Assembly (NCBI GenBank): GCA_007376635.1
Contig: VMGQ01000005.1
Span: forward strand, 1 to 32,698
Length of the DNA: 32,698 nucleotides
Reading direction: 5' to 3'
Source: Candidatus Peregrinibacteria bacterium Greene1014_49
GTDB taxonomy: Bacteria; Patescibacteriota; Gracilibacteria; Peribacterales; Peribacteraceae
Below, piece by piece: positions 9,196 to 18,514 of the stretch. The notes below the pieces were generated by a model. The model did not search any database. It was given only the letters and a program-made list of their open reading frames with translations, and was not told the origin of the DNA. How positions within the stretch are numbered: the stretch's first letter is position 1; every line of letters begins with the position of its first letter. A program made the position numbers and the translations under genes.

Positions 9196-12100
9196 TTAGC
9201 AAGTCGGGCTAAGTCCACAATGATCGCCATTTCTGATTAAACCTGAACTGCAACATGTTGGCATTCCATTGAGGCATACAGGGAAGGGGGTATCGGCTGC
9301 TGTACAGCGTGGCATCGCACCTGTGGGGCAGCTGACACGATCCATACCGTAACTAAAGCTACAAGTAGGATAGATCGGCCGTGTACAAACACTTGGAGAT
9401 CCTTGGCAACGCCAACCCGATTGTATCGCACACAAACTGGTACAGCCGTCGTTATCACTCGCATTCCCGTCATCACATGTCTCTCCAGCGTTGATCGCAC
9501 CGTTGCCACATATGCGGACACACACACTCGGCGTACCGGAACACGTATAACCTCCTTCTACGCCGCAGGTCGCACTACACCCATCATTTGCATTCGCATT
9601 ATTATCATCACAGATTTCGCCGGTATTGAGCACACCATTGCCGCAGATACGAACACACACACTGGGAGCGCCCGAGCAGGTATGACTCGTTTCAATGCTA
9701 CAGGTCAAATTGCACCCGTCTCCTGCAGTCCGGTTCCGATCATCACACGCTTCTCCTGTATTGATCACACCGTTCCCGCACGTGGGCAGACACACACTGG
9801 GCGAACCTGAGCACGTGTAATCCGGTTCGATTGCACAGGTTGCATTGCACCCGTCTCCTGTAGTCGGGTTCCGATCATCACAACTTTCCGTTCCCTGCAT
9901 AAAGCCATCTCCACAGGCTGGAAATTTACAGATATTGGTACAGCCATCCGTGTTGCTGGCATTGTTATCATCACATTCCTCGCCACGTTCGACGATACCG
10001 TTTCTGCATATCGAAAGGATCAACTTCTTGCAGCTCGGTAGAATGGTATTCGTGCTATCGACGGGAGCCGCTAAGAGCAGAGAGCCATCGTTGACCGTGT
10101 AGGCAGGATCATTATTGCTCTGGCGTTCTGCAAACATCGTATCCGTTCCGCCGTAGTGCACAATGTTCCCGATGCCGTTGGATGCGAATAGTTGGTTATC
10201 TGCTGAGACGAAGGATGGGGCAGAACCCGTCCTAAAATAGACGCCTGTTAGAAAACTATTCGGTGTTTCGATGTTCATGCGATACACCATAAAATTGGTC
10301 ACAAATCGCGGAAGCCCAACAACAAAAGCCTGTCCATTCGCTTCCATCGCCTGGAAGACTGTCTCGGGCATTGCTGCACCAACCGATTGCACATCGATGA
10401 TGGCATAGAGTGTATTTCCTCCCCACACAGCAGCTTTGAGTGGAAGGAGGCCTTGGGTATTGGCCGCAATGGCAATATTTGCGCCGAGGCGGCTCCATGT
10501 ATGGTCATTGTTATAGCGATAGACATTGCCGTAATTGCGCACGGCGGCATAGAGAACTCCATTGTGCTCGAGAAGATTGACGATATTCGGGGCGTTCGGG
10601 TTGATCACACTGGTGGGAACAAACGGAGTTCCAAGCCCTTCCCACTGTCCGTTTGCGTTGCGTCTGTAGACCATTGAATCTGTTTGAGTGATCGATCCTG
10701 CATAGGGTGCTGTTACAATCGCATAAAGTGTCCCGTTGATACTTTTCAAGGTGATACTTGATGATTGGATCTGGGCTTCCGTAATCCAGGAAACCCTGTT
10801 GCCATTTCTCATCAGCCTACGAATCCTATTATCAGTTGCCATGTACGCGGAATTATTAAAGGAAACAATCGAGGTCGTCGTCCCCGTAGTTTTTTTGATA
10901 GTTCCAAGTGGTACAGGGTTCACGCTATCGGTACACACCTCAGACAGTGAAACTGGGGAAGTGCAGCTCCCCGGTGCACACCAGTTAGGATCTATTTTGC
11001 ATTCCGGTGTGCAGGAATCTTCGTTGAGGAGATTGCCATCGTCACACTCTTCCGTTCCCTGAATAAAGCCGTCTCCGCAGGCTGGCAGTCTGCAAGCATT
11101 TGTACAGCCATCCGTGTTGATTTCATTCCTGTCATCGCACGTCTCGCCACTTTCGATGGCGCCGTTACCACAGAAGGGAATAACTAACTTTTTGCAGACA
11201 ACCAGAGCGGACTTAAATTCCGTCTGGAATGTCAGAGAGGTCGAGAGTATCAGTGGTCCTTCATCGAGTAAGCGGGGATTCGAAACGCCCCATAGGCCTG
11301 TATCCTGCCAAATTTGGGCGGCTGCATTGTACTGGAGGAGACTCGTGCCTCTGATGAAGGCAAAGGGTCTGTCTGCGATACTAAACAATTGAGGCTGTAG
11401 CACCGTAGAGTTCGGGTTTAATCGAGCGACGGTGGGAGTGGCTTCCACACGGGTATCGGTGAGAGGCACATCCGCACCCGGCTGATAGCGATAAACACCG
11501 TAAGGCTCTGTTGCGCTGTTACTTGCATCATATTTTCCGAGAAGAAGGAGCGCGTTTCCTGCACCCACCACGTTGGAAATGCGTCGCAGAGCGGCGGCAC
11601 CCGTATCGGCAACCCAAGTAGATCCATCCAATCGATGCATGGTATTTACCGTCATCGTTCCTTCTGTGACGGATCCGATCACGTACAGGCGATCATTGGT
11701 GTTTGTGAGCAACAAAGGATTACTCAGGGGAGATCCTACAGGTGCCCAATTGCGATTCCCGTTGTATTGATAGACGCGTCCATTGTGCGCGGCATAGAGG
11801 GTGCCTTTAAAATCGAGAATACTGTTGATTGGGGCGGATGATGGCGATTGCCATAGTGTGCCCAGATCTTCCCATATGCCTCCTGCTGTGCGCCGAAGGA
11901 TATTTCCTGTGGATCCAGGTTGGGAGATATCTCCAGAGCGGCCCCTTCTTATTGCATAGAGTCTCCCTCCGGTTTTGATCAGTGCCGCTCCTGGGCCTCC
12001 AAAGGTACTTGCGGTAGCTATTTGTGATAATCGTGCTTCCGCGACCCACGATGGTGTCTGGTTCACCTTGGTATACCGATAGATTGTAGGAATGAGCGTT

Positions 12101-15100
12101 CCCGAACTCTGCGTTACGCCGACAATGCCGTACGCTTCATCCCCAAACGAAGCAACGACGACTCCTGTCAGACGGGATGTCTGTGTAATTGCACCAAGAG
12201 ATCTGGAAGTTTGTGTACTGTTGCACGTCTGAGAAAGCGGCATCGGGGGAGGAGTCGTACAAATACTCGGTGATCCCGTGCAGGTGAATCCGGATTCCAC
12301 GGTGCAGGCCGCTGAGCATCCGTCTCCCGCAAGGGGGGGTCTGCCATCATCACAAATTTCACCATCCTGGATCGTACCGTTTCCGCAGTTGAGTCTGCAG
12401 GTACTGCGCTCCGTTCCCGTGCAGCTGTATCCCGGTTCGACTGTGCAGAGAGCAGAGCATCCGTCTCCGGCTGCGACGTTATTATCATCACATTGCTCAT
12501 TGGTTTGCTTCACGCCGTTTCCGCATGGCAGCGGAATGCGGCAGGCACTGGGTGTGCCAATGCAGACATATCCTGATTCAACTTGGCAGGATGCAGAGCA
12601 TCCGTCTCCGGCGATCCGGCTTTGGTCGTCACACTCTTCGCCTTCGGTGATGCTTCCATTCCCGCATAATCGCGTGCACACACTGGGCGCTGTTCCTACA
12701 CAGGCAAATCCCTGTTCGTTGCGACATTCCGCGTTACACCCATCTTCGGCAGTACGGTTGCCATCATCACACGTTTCATTAAATAGTGTGTTTACTGTTC
12801 CGTTGCCACATTGGAGCACACAAGTGCTGGGAGAGCTCGAGCAAATATATCCTGACTCTTGTCTACATTCTGTGCTGCACCCATCTCCGGCAGTGCGATT
12901 GCCGTCGTCGCACGCTTCGCCAGGATTGACTTGGCCATTGCCGCACATACGTGCACATACACTGGGTATACCAGTGCAGGCGTATCCCGTTTCCACGGCA
13001 CATGTCGCATTGCATCCGTCTCCCACATCGCGATCATTGTCATCGCATCCTTCACCAAGCTGGATAGTGCCGTTGCCGCAGTTGAGTGCGCAGACACTGA
13101 GTGGTTCCCCTGCGCAGCCAAATCCCGCTTCCACCGTGCAGGTGGCCGAACATCCATCACTCGGCACGGCATTATTATCATCGCAGCCTTCGTCGAATTC
13201 CTTTATGCCGTTGGCACATACAGAAGGCGCAAAACATTGCTGCGCTTGGGTATAGAGAACGATTCCCGTGGGGGTCGCGACGACAATATCGATGCGTCCA
13301 TCCCCCGTGAGATCCGCGGCATTGAAATCATTCACAGAGCCTTCATGGAGGATGTGTGGAATCCATTGGCCGCTTTGCTGTTCCATCCACTGCACAGCAC
13401 CTTGGGTGGTGTTGTTGGACTGCACAACGACATCCCTATCGCCGTCTCCATCAACGTCCACGACTGCGATGCCGGGACGGGTCCACGAAATATCGGCGAT
13501 GAAGAACCAGGTGTTATTGAGCGGGTTCCACCATTTTAATTTGCTGCTGCCCGGAGTTCCTTTTTTGATCACTGCAACAATGTCCAGTTCCCCATCTCCG
13601 CTGATGTCGCCAACTTCGACTTCCGTGGCCGCTTCGTCTGTCTCCAGTGTCGTCACAACTGCAGTCGCATCATCAATAAGGAATTTTCCCGTGGCGATGA
13701 TATGTTTGCCATTATTCCAAAGGTTTCGACTGATCGAGGTGTAGGCAATCAAAGGTCTGTTTCCGAACCCTGTATCGAAAGAGAGCACACGGCGAGTTGA
13801 ATTTTGGGCAGCGAGATTATCGATGTATTCCAGTGGTTGATACGCAGTAGTCGCCGCTGTACCACGGTAGATGGATCCCAAAAAGCCTCCCGGCCGTGTG
13901 AGGGCAAAGGGATTGCTTGCGCGAGAAGATCGCCTGAGCCATGAGAGGTTCTGGTCGGAAAATCCATTGCCGCCCATACTCAGAATGTAGTGATTATTTT
14001 CGTGATATCCCGGAAGGGGATTGGAGAGATTTGGGTAGAGCGAGCTCTGGATCAGGGCAACGAGGTTGGTACGTGTTCCTCTCGGATTATCAAAAGCTTC
14101 GATGTAACCGCGGTCATTCGCATCCTCAATGGTTCCCGTGCTGTTGGATCGGACAAACCGCTTCGACCATGTCATCGCAAATGTGGTGCCGCTTTTTTGG
14201 AATAACTTGAGAACCGCTCCTTTACGAACCGCAAATTCCAGGAGTCCATTACCATCGAAGTCCGCAGCTACGACCTGGTCACTTCTCTCTGTATCGACAG
14301 TCGATTGGGCAAAGCTGATGGTGAGGAGAGTCGGGAGCGTGCAGGAAATTTTCCCGGGGTTTTTACAGTCCGACGCACACCAACCATCCGTATCACTCGT
14401 ATTCCCGTCATCACACTGCTCGCCCGTTTCCGCTATGCCATTTCCACAAACAATAGGTGTGCAGACAGTCGGGGTTGCTATGGAACAGGTAAATCCGGGT
14501 TCAAGTGTGCAGAGCCCTGAGCATCCGTCTCCTGGAAGGAGATTGCGGTCGTCACATTGCTCATTGCCGTTTAACACTCCGTTGCTGCAATTCACCGTGC
14601 AAACACTTAGCGTATCTCCTGTGCAAGTGAATCCGAATTCACGTATGCAGGAAGAGTCACAACCGTCTGTGGAGGATGTGTTTCCATCGTCACATTGCTC
14701 CAGTCCCTCTTTGAGACTGTCCCCGCATACGGCAAGAAGGCAATCGTTGGGGCAGCTATCGAGATTATTGGTGTTTCCATCATCGCACTCTTCGTCCGGT
14801 GGTTTTACAAACGTATCTCCACATTTTGCATTTTTACACACGTTCGTACATGCATCTGTGTTCGTTTGGTTCCCATCATCACACTCTTCACCCGTTTGCA
14901 CTAGAGAATCTCCGCACGCGAGAAAGAGAGGAGGGAGTTCTGCGTAATAGACGTAGCGGTCTGTGAAGATCCATGCGCGATTGAGAAATGTCACCGCTTT
15001 CAGATTGTAGGCCGGAGTCACGCTACAGTTCGGCGTAGTTGCCTTTGCCCAACGAATGCCGTTATCCGAAGACAGGACAACTTTATCGCAGTTGGGGTTC

Positions 15101-16032
15101 CGGTTAAGCACGAAGGCGTTGCCGAGCGCCAGGATGTAATTGCCGTTGGTCAGAAGGTTTGCGGTATTCGCTATACTGAGCTGGGCATTCGTCGATAGCG
15201 TCGATGGCAGAATGCTTTGGGTGGTCCAGGGAGCCACACCTGTCGGGGAGCTCATGATCGCGCGGCCGTTTAAGGCAAGAACACGGTTGCCGAATGCGAC
15301 GGTGTTGCTTCCGAAAGCAGTACCCGCAACTTGCCATGCTCCGGTGATGCTCTCCAAAACGTACACGTTGTATACCGGTGAATTATTCACCATGGTCGCG
15401 ATGTTTGATCCCACAAACAGTTTTCCGTTCAACACATAGAGAGGCACATTGTTGTTGCGTGAGCCTGCTGGGAGTATAGGGCCTTGCTGCCAAGTGATAC
15501 CATCTGTGGAATGAAATGTTGCACGTGAAGCCACACAGGATCTGCCATACATATTGCATGTCATTCCTCCAACCACCCAGAGCTCCCCATTCCATCCAAT
15601 CGCTGAAGCTGCATGAATTTTTGAAGGAAAATTCCCCACGATATTCCAGCTATAGCCGTCCGTTGTGGCATACACTTGGTTCGTAGCCTGACCGGAATTG
15701 TAATCCTTTCCTCCGATCACCCACATTTTTCCAAGAGCTGCCACGGCCGCATATTCCCTGAGCCGATAGGGCAAGAAGCCTCCCGGAAACCAAGTGAGTG
15801 CCTGAATACCGGCCGGCTTATTCTCCGTGATGCATTGCATCGAACATCCGTCCAAATTTGTTCGATTTCCATCATCACATTCTTCATACGGAGAAAGCTT
15901 GGCATCACCACATACGGACACACTATTCACTTGTCCCTGCTTCGGAGAAGAGCTGACCAGCATTCCCACCAAACTCGCTGCTCCCAGTAAAACCAAGAGC
16001 AAGCGTACTCGGAGAGTGTGGGTGTTCTTCAT
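9196..16032 (-). CDS. Giant secreted Cys-rich repeat protein (~2278 aa): about 20 DUF4215/Myxococcus-type Cys-rich repeats interleaved with kelch-like/beta-propeller and FG-GAP/VCBS-like segments
   Basis: Signal-like N-terminus MKNTHTLRVRLLLVLLGAASLVGMLVSS; repeated C-G-[ND]-G..E.CDD.N....DGC..C; kelch-like MWVIGGKDYNSG../ELWVVGGM; VGDISGDGELDIV, VDVDGDGDRDVV, ADLTGDGRIDIV. Start at 16032 preferred over ORF-track 16242. Confidence 0.9.
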   Translation of the reverse strand: MKNTHTLRVRLLLVLLGAASLVGMLVSSSPKQGQVNSVSVCGDAKLSPYEECDDGNRTNLDGCSMQCITENKPAGIQALTWFPGGFLPYRLREYAAVAALGKMWVIGGKDYNSGQATNQVYATTDGYSWNIVGNFPSKIHAASAIGWNGELWVVGGMTCNMYGRSCVASRATFHSTDGITWQQGPILPAGSRNNNVPLYVLNGKLFVGSNIATMVNNSPVYNVYVLESITGAWQVAGTAFGSNTVAFGNRVLALNGRAIMSSPTGVAPWTTQSILPSTLSTNAQLSIANTANLLTNGNYILALGNAFVLNRNPNCDKVVLSSDNGIRWAKATTPNCSVTPAYNLKAVTFLNRAWIFTDRYVYYAELPPLFLACGDSLVQTGEECDDGNQTNTDACTNVCKNAKCGDTFVKPPDEECDDGNTNNLDSCPNDCLLAVCGDSLKEGLEQCDDGNTSSTDGCDSSCIREFGFTCTGDTLSVCTVNCSNGVLNGNEQCDDRNLLPGDGCSGLCTLEPGFTCSIATPTVCTPIVCGNGIAETGEQCDDGNTSDTDGWCASDCKNPGKISCTLPTLLTISFAQSTVDTERSDQVVAADFDGNGLLEFAVRKGAVLKLFQKSGTTFAMTWSKRFVRSNSTGTIEDANDRGYIEAFDNPRGTRTNLVALIQSSLYPNLSNPLPGYHENNHYILSMGGNGFSDQNLSWLRRSSRASNPFALTRPGGFLGSIYRGTAATTAYQPLEYIDNLAAQNSTRRVLSFDTGFGNRPLIAYTSISRNLWNNGKHIIATGKFLIDDATAVVTTLETDEAATEVEVGDISGDGELDIVAVIKKGTPGSSKLKWWNPLNNTWFFIADISWTRPGIAVVDVDGDGDRDVVVQSNNTTQGAVQWMEQQSGQWIPHILHEGSVNDFNAADLTGDGRIDIVVATPTGIVLYTQAQQCFAPSVCANGIKEFDEGCDDNNAVPSDGCSATCTVEAGFGCAGEPLSVCALNCGNGTIQLGEGCDDNDRDVGDGCNATCAVETGYACTGIPSVCARMCGNGQVNPGEACDDGNRTAGDGCSTECRQESGYICSSSPSTCVLQCGNGTVNTLFNETCDDGNRTAEDGCNAECRNEQGFACVGTAPSVCTRLCGNGSITEGEECDDQSRIAGDGCSASCQVESGYVCIGTPSACRIPLPCGNGVKQTNEQCDDNNVAAGDGCSALCTVEPGYSCTGTERSTCRLNCGNGTIQDGEICDDGRPPLAGDGCSAACTVESGFTCTGSPSICTTPPPMPLSQTCNSTQTSRSLGAITQTSRLTGVVVASFGDEAYGIVGVTQSSGTLIPTIYRYTKVNQTPSWVAEARLSQIATASTFGGPGAALIKTGGRLYAIRRGRSGDISQPGSTGNILRRTAGGIWEDLGTLWQSPSSAPINSILDFKGTLYAAHNGRVYQYNGNRNWAPVGSPLSNPLLLTNTNDRLYVIGSVTEGTMTVNTMHRLDGSTWVADTGAAALRRISNVVGAGNALLLLGKYDASNSATEPYGVYRYQPGADVPLTDTRVEATPTVARLNPNSTVLQPQLFSIADRPFAFIRGTSLLQYNAAAQIWQDTGLWGVSNPRLLDEGPLILSTSLTFQTEFKSALVVCKKLVIPFCGNGAIESGETCDDRNEINTDGCTNACRLPACGDGFIQGTEECDDGNLLNEDSCTPECKIDPNWCAPGSCTSPVSLSEVCTDSVNPVPLGTIKKTTGTTTSIVSFNNSAYMATDNRIRRLMRNGNRVSWITEAQIQSSSITLKSINGTLYAIVTAPYAGSITQTDSMVYRRNANGQWEGLGTPFVPTSVINPNAPNIVNLLEHNGVLYAAVRNYGNVYRYNNDHTWSRLGANIAIAANTQGLLPLKAAVWGGNTLYAIIDVQSVGAAMPETVFQAMEANGQAFVVGLPRFVTNFMVYRMNIETPNSFLTGVYFRTGSAPSFVSADNQLFASNGIGNIVHYGGTDTMFAERQSNNDPAYTVNDGSLLLAAPVDSTNTILPSCKKLILSICRNGIVERGEECDDNNASNTDGCTNICKFPACGDGFMQGTESCDDRNPTTGDGCNATCAIEPDYTCSGSPSVCLPTCGNGVINTGEACDDRNRTAGDGCNLTCSIETSHTCSGAPSVCVRICGNGVLNTGEICDDNNANANDGCSATCGVEGGYTCSGTPSVCVRICGNGAINAGETCDDGNASDNDGCTSLCAIQSGWRCQGSPSVCTRPIYPTCSFSYGMDRVSCPTGAMPRCTAADTPFPVCLNGMPTCCSSGLIRNGDHCGLSPTC

Positions 16033-16135
16033 GGAACCGGTGTGAAAGGGGATGTGGGTGTTTTTCGGGAATCGACCGTATCGTACTATTATTGCAGAAA
16101 AATGGTATTTGAGCAATATCGCAAGCGTGCTCAAT

Positions 16136-17059
16136 TTAGGTATTTGCCGCGTACCACTCCACCGCCTTCTTGACCCCCTCCGCAAACGGTATTTTGGGAT
16201 CAAATCCAAAGGCTTTCTTGGCCTTCGAAATATCCGCCACATAGTGGATCACTTCGCCTGTCCGCGACTCTCCCAGTTCAATCTTGGACTTCGACCCTGT
16301 GAGTTCGATGATCATCTCCGCGAGTTTCAGAATCGTATTCCCTTCGCCAAAAGCGAGGTTGTAGGTGCCATTTTTTACAGCATCGAATTTTTCGAGAGCT
16401 TTGATTACACCATCGACAGCATCGTCGATGTAGGTGAAGTCGAGACATTTCTCTTTACCAAAAATTTTCAATGTTTCGTTCCTCCTTGCTTGGCGGATGA
16501 ACAGCGGTACCACGCGCACGGAGTTATCGTATGCGCCATACACATTGGAGAAGCGGATGATCACATGATCGATCCCGTAGCAGCGCGTGTAGGCATGTAC
16601 GAGCGCTTCGCCGCCGACTTTGCTTGCAGTGTACGGACTCTCGCAGTTCTCCACGCGTACGAGATCTTCAGTCAGTCGATCGACCTGAATATTGCCGTAC
16701 CCTTCACGGGAGCCTGCGAAGAAAAATTTCTTGATACCATTCTTTCTCGCGAGTTCCAGCGTATTAAACAGCGTGATGAAGTTATCCAGTGCGCGTGGAG
16801 GATCTTCCACAAGTTCATAGACACGGGCATTAGCGGCCAAGTGAATGATGACGTCGATGGGACGATTTGCAATTTGCAATTTGCAATTTGCGATTGCGGC
16901 CTCATCTCTCAAATCGACCAATATTGTGCGTTTATTCACTTCCGGGTTCCACTTATTTGGCAACCAGTCTGCGCCGATCACGTCATAGCCTTTGGCCAGA
17001 AGCGTTTCGCAGAGGCGGGTGCCGATGGTGCCTGACGAACCTGTTACAAGAATTTTCAT
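16136..17059 (-). CDS. NAD-dependent epimerase/dehydratase (UDP-glucose 4-epimerase-like SDR)
   Basis: MKILVTGSSGTIGTRLCETLLAKGYDVIGAD; YTASKVGGE; VIIRFSNVYG; contains repeat-derived peptide AAIANCKLQIAN. Confidence 0.88.
   Translation of the reverse strand: MKILVTGSSGTIGTRLCETLLAKGYDVIGADWLPNKWNPEVNKRTILVDLRDEAAIANCKLQIANRPIDVIIHLAANARVYELVEDPPRALDNFITLFNTLELARKNGIKKFFFAGSREGYGNIQVDRLTEDLVRVENCESPYTASKVGGEALVHAYTRCYGIDHVIIRFSNVYGAYDNSVRVVPLFIRQARRNETLKIFGKEKCLDFTYIDDAVDGVIKALEKFDAVKNGTYNLAFGEGNTILKLAEMIIELTGSKSKIELGESRTGEVIHYVADISKAKKAFGFDPKIPFAEGVKKAVEWYAANT
16863..16916. repeat. Intragenic ATTTGCA heptad tandem (about 4.5 copies)
   Basis: CGATTTGCAATTTGCAATTTGCAATTTGCGATTGCGG, with terminal CGATTTG/CAAATCG inverted pair; inside the 16136-17059 SDR CDS. 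Confidence 0.9.
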
Positions 17060-17066
17060 CCCACAT

Positions 17067-17100
17067 ACCGTAGCGGAGAGCCGCGGCTCTCCGCTACGGT
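17067..17100. repeat. Perfect 34-bp palindrome in divergent intergenic spacer
   Basis: ACCGTAGCGGAGAGCCG|CGGCTCTCCGCTACGGT, 17-bp arms with no loop. Confidence 0.97.
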
Positions 17101-17106
17101 ATTCCC

Positions 17107-18201
17107 GTGCTTTCCCTCATTCTGCCAACATTCAATGAATCGGAGAATCTTCCAGAGCTTCTTCCGAAGATCCGCTCGGCGCTTTCTTCCGTTCCCCATG
17201 AGATCATCGTTGTCGACGACGATTCACCGGATAGCACATGGAAAGTAGCCCAGGAACTCTCGCAACAACTTGGTGATGTTCATGTCATCCGCCGTATCGG
17301 GCGAAGAGGCCTTTCTTCCGCGGTTATCGAGGGGTTCCTCGCAGCAAAGGGTGATGTGCTCGCCGTGATGGATGCTGACGGACAGCACGACACGGAACTT
17401 CTGGGAAAATTGCACGCAGCCGTACAGCAACAAGGCGGCATCGCCATCGGCTCGCGGTACGTAGCGGGCGGTAGTGTTGGCGCATGGGACGAAAGGCGTT
17501 ACATGCTCAGCCGCATTGCGACGCGTATGGCATTGTCGCTGTGTGCAGTCAAAGCCAAAGATCCCATGAGCGGGTTTTTTGCCATCGATCGCAAGGCGTT
17601 CGAAGAAGTCCTGCCGCGCCTAAACCCCAAAGGTTTCAAGATCCTGCTCGATCTTCTTGTGCACGTCCCAAAGACAACGCATGTCACGGAATTGCCGTTT
17701 ACGTTTGCGACGCGCAAACATGGAGAGAGCAAGCTCTCGCGCAGAGTGCAGCTGGAATTTCTGGAATACCTTTACGATGTGAGTCTTGGGAATTGGATCC
17801 CGTTGACATTTGTGAAGTACTGCATTGTCGGCGCTCTCGGCGTCGGCGTCCATTTAACTGCGTATCTGTTTCTTTCCGCATTCTTCTCGCACGGTTTGCC
17901 CCTTACACTGATGGGATTCTCTTTAGCCCTTCTTGGAGCCATCGAGACTGCGATCATCTTCAATTTCTGGCTGAATAATCTCTGGACGTTTGCTCACGCG
18001 AAGCTGCAGGGTTTCGCGCTCATTCCGGGATTTCTTAAGTACAATTTTGCATGTGTATTCGGTGCGCTCGCTAATTATGCCGTCAGTACGTATTTGTTTT
18101 CTCACGGGATTGGGGAAATCGTGAGTGTGATCATAGGGGCATCTGCGGGTATTATCTGGAATTACACGATGAGTAGGATGTTTGCGTGGAAAAATGCATA
18201 A
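17107..18201 (+). CDS. GT2 glycosyltransferase (dolichyl-phosphate mannosyltransferase-like) fused to C-terminal GtrA domain
   Basis: GTG start; SLILPTFNESENLPELLPKI; EIIVVDDDSPDSTW; VMDADGQHD; GSRYVAGGSVGAWDERR; C-terminal FVKYCIVGALGVGVHLTAYLFLS GtrA-like. Confidence 0.92.
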   Translation: MLSLILPTFNESENLPELLPKIRSALSSVPHEIIVVDDDSPDSTWKVAQELSQQLGDVHVIRRIGRRGLSSAVIEGFLAAKGDVLAVMDADGQHDTELLGKLHAAVQQQGGIAIGSRYVAGGSVGAWDERRYMLSRIATRMALSLCAVKAKDPMSGFFAIDRKAFEEVLPRLNPKGFKILLDLLVHVPKTTHVTELPFTFATRKHGESKLSRRVQLEFLEYLYDVSLGNWIPLTFVKYCIVGALGVGVHLTAYLFLSAFFSHGLPLTLMGFSLALLGAIETAIIFNFWLNNLWTFAHAKLQGFALIPGFLKYNFACVFGALANYAVSTYLFSHGIGEIVSVIIGASAGIIWNYTMSRMFAWKNA

Positions 18202-18514
18202 TTCCTGCATGTTGATGCAAAGACACTTGTGGAATTTTTTCTGGGGTATCTGCGTACTCATTGCATTGGTGCTTATTGTACGCGTGTGGAATCTTCGATT
18301 GTTGTACATCGACAAAGCCGTTCGTGAGCAGGTCAGAACCACAATCGAAGTTGTTGCAGGAAGGGAGGGTTGGCTGATTTCCGATATTTCCCTTCGTGCA
18401 GTCCAGAATACAGGAGTGATGATTCATCACCGGCAGCACATGCGCGGCTCTGATCCCAGAGAGTGCTATTTCATTGCCTTTGAAACACTCAACCGCTCCC
18501 CCTGTATCCCCTAA
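18194..18514 (+). CDS. Small single-TM membrane protein, unknown function
   Basis: MHNSCMLMQRHLWNFFWGICVLIALVLIVRVWNLRLLY..; stop overlaps the next start (TAATG), consistent with translational coupling. Confidence 0.6.
   Translation: MHNSCMLMQRHLWNFFWGICVLIALVLIVRVWNLRLLYIDKAVREQVRTTIEVVAGREGWLISDISLRAVQNTGVMIHHRQHMRGSDPRECYFIAFETLNRSPCIP

Noticed and set aside
9190-9215. ACTTAG..CTAAGT short inverted repeat at the end of the giant gene as a terminator
   Set aside because: Only a 6-bp stem with no U-tract; too weak to call.
12278-13255. 325-aa plus-strand ORF antisense to the giant gene
   Set aside because: Repetitive low-complexity translation (HPSPAxxxSSHxSP) is the antisense shadow of the Cys-rich repeats.
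9380-14940. Periodic DNA repeats considered as a CRISPR array
   Set aside because: The periodicity comes from degenerate Cys-rich protein repeats in a single open frame; no conserved identical repeats or spacers, and no cas genes.
16052-17035. 327-aa plus-strand ORF overlapping the SDR gene
   Set aside because: Antisense to a clearly recognisable epimerase; no family motif.
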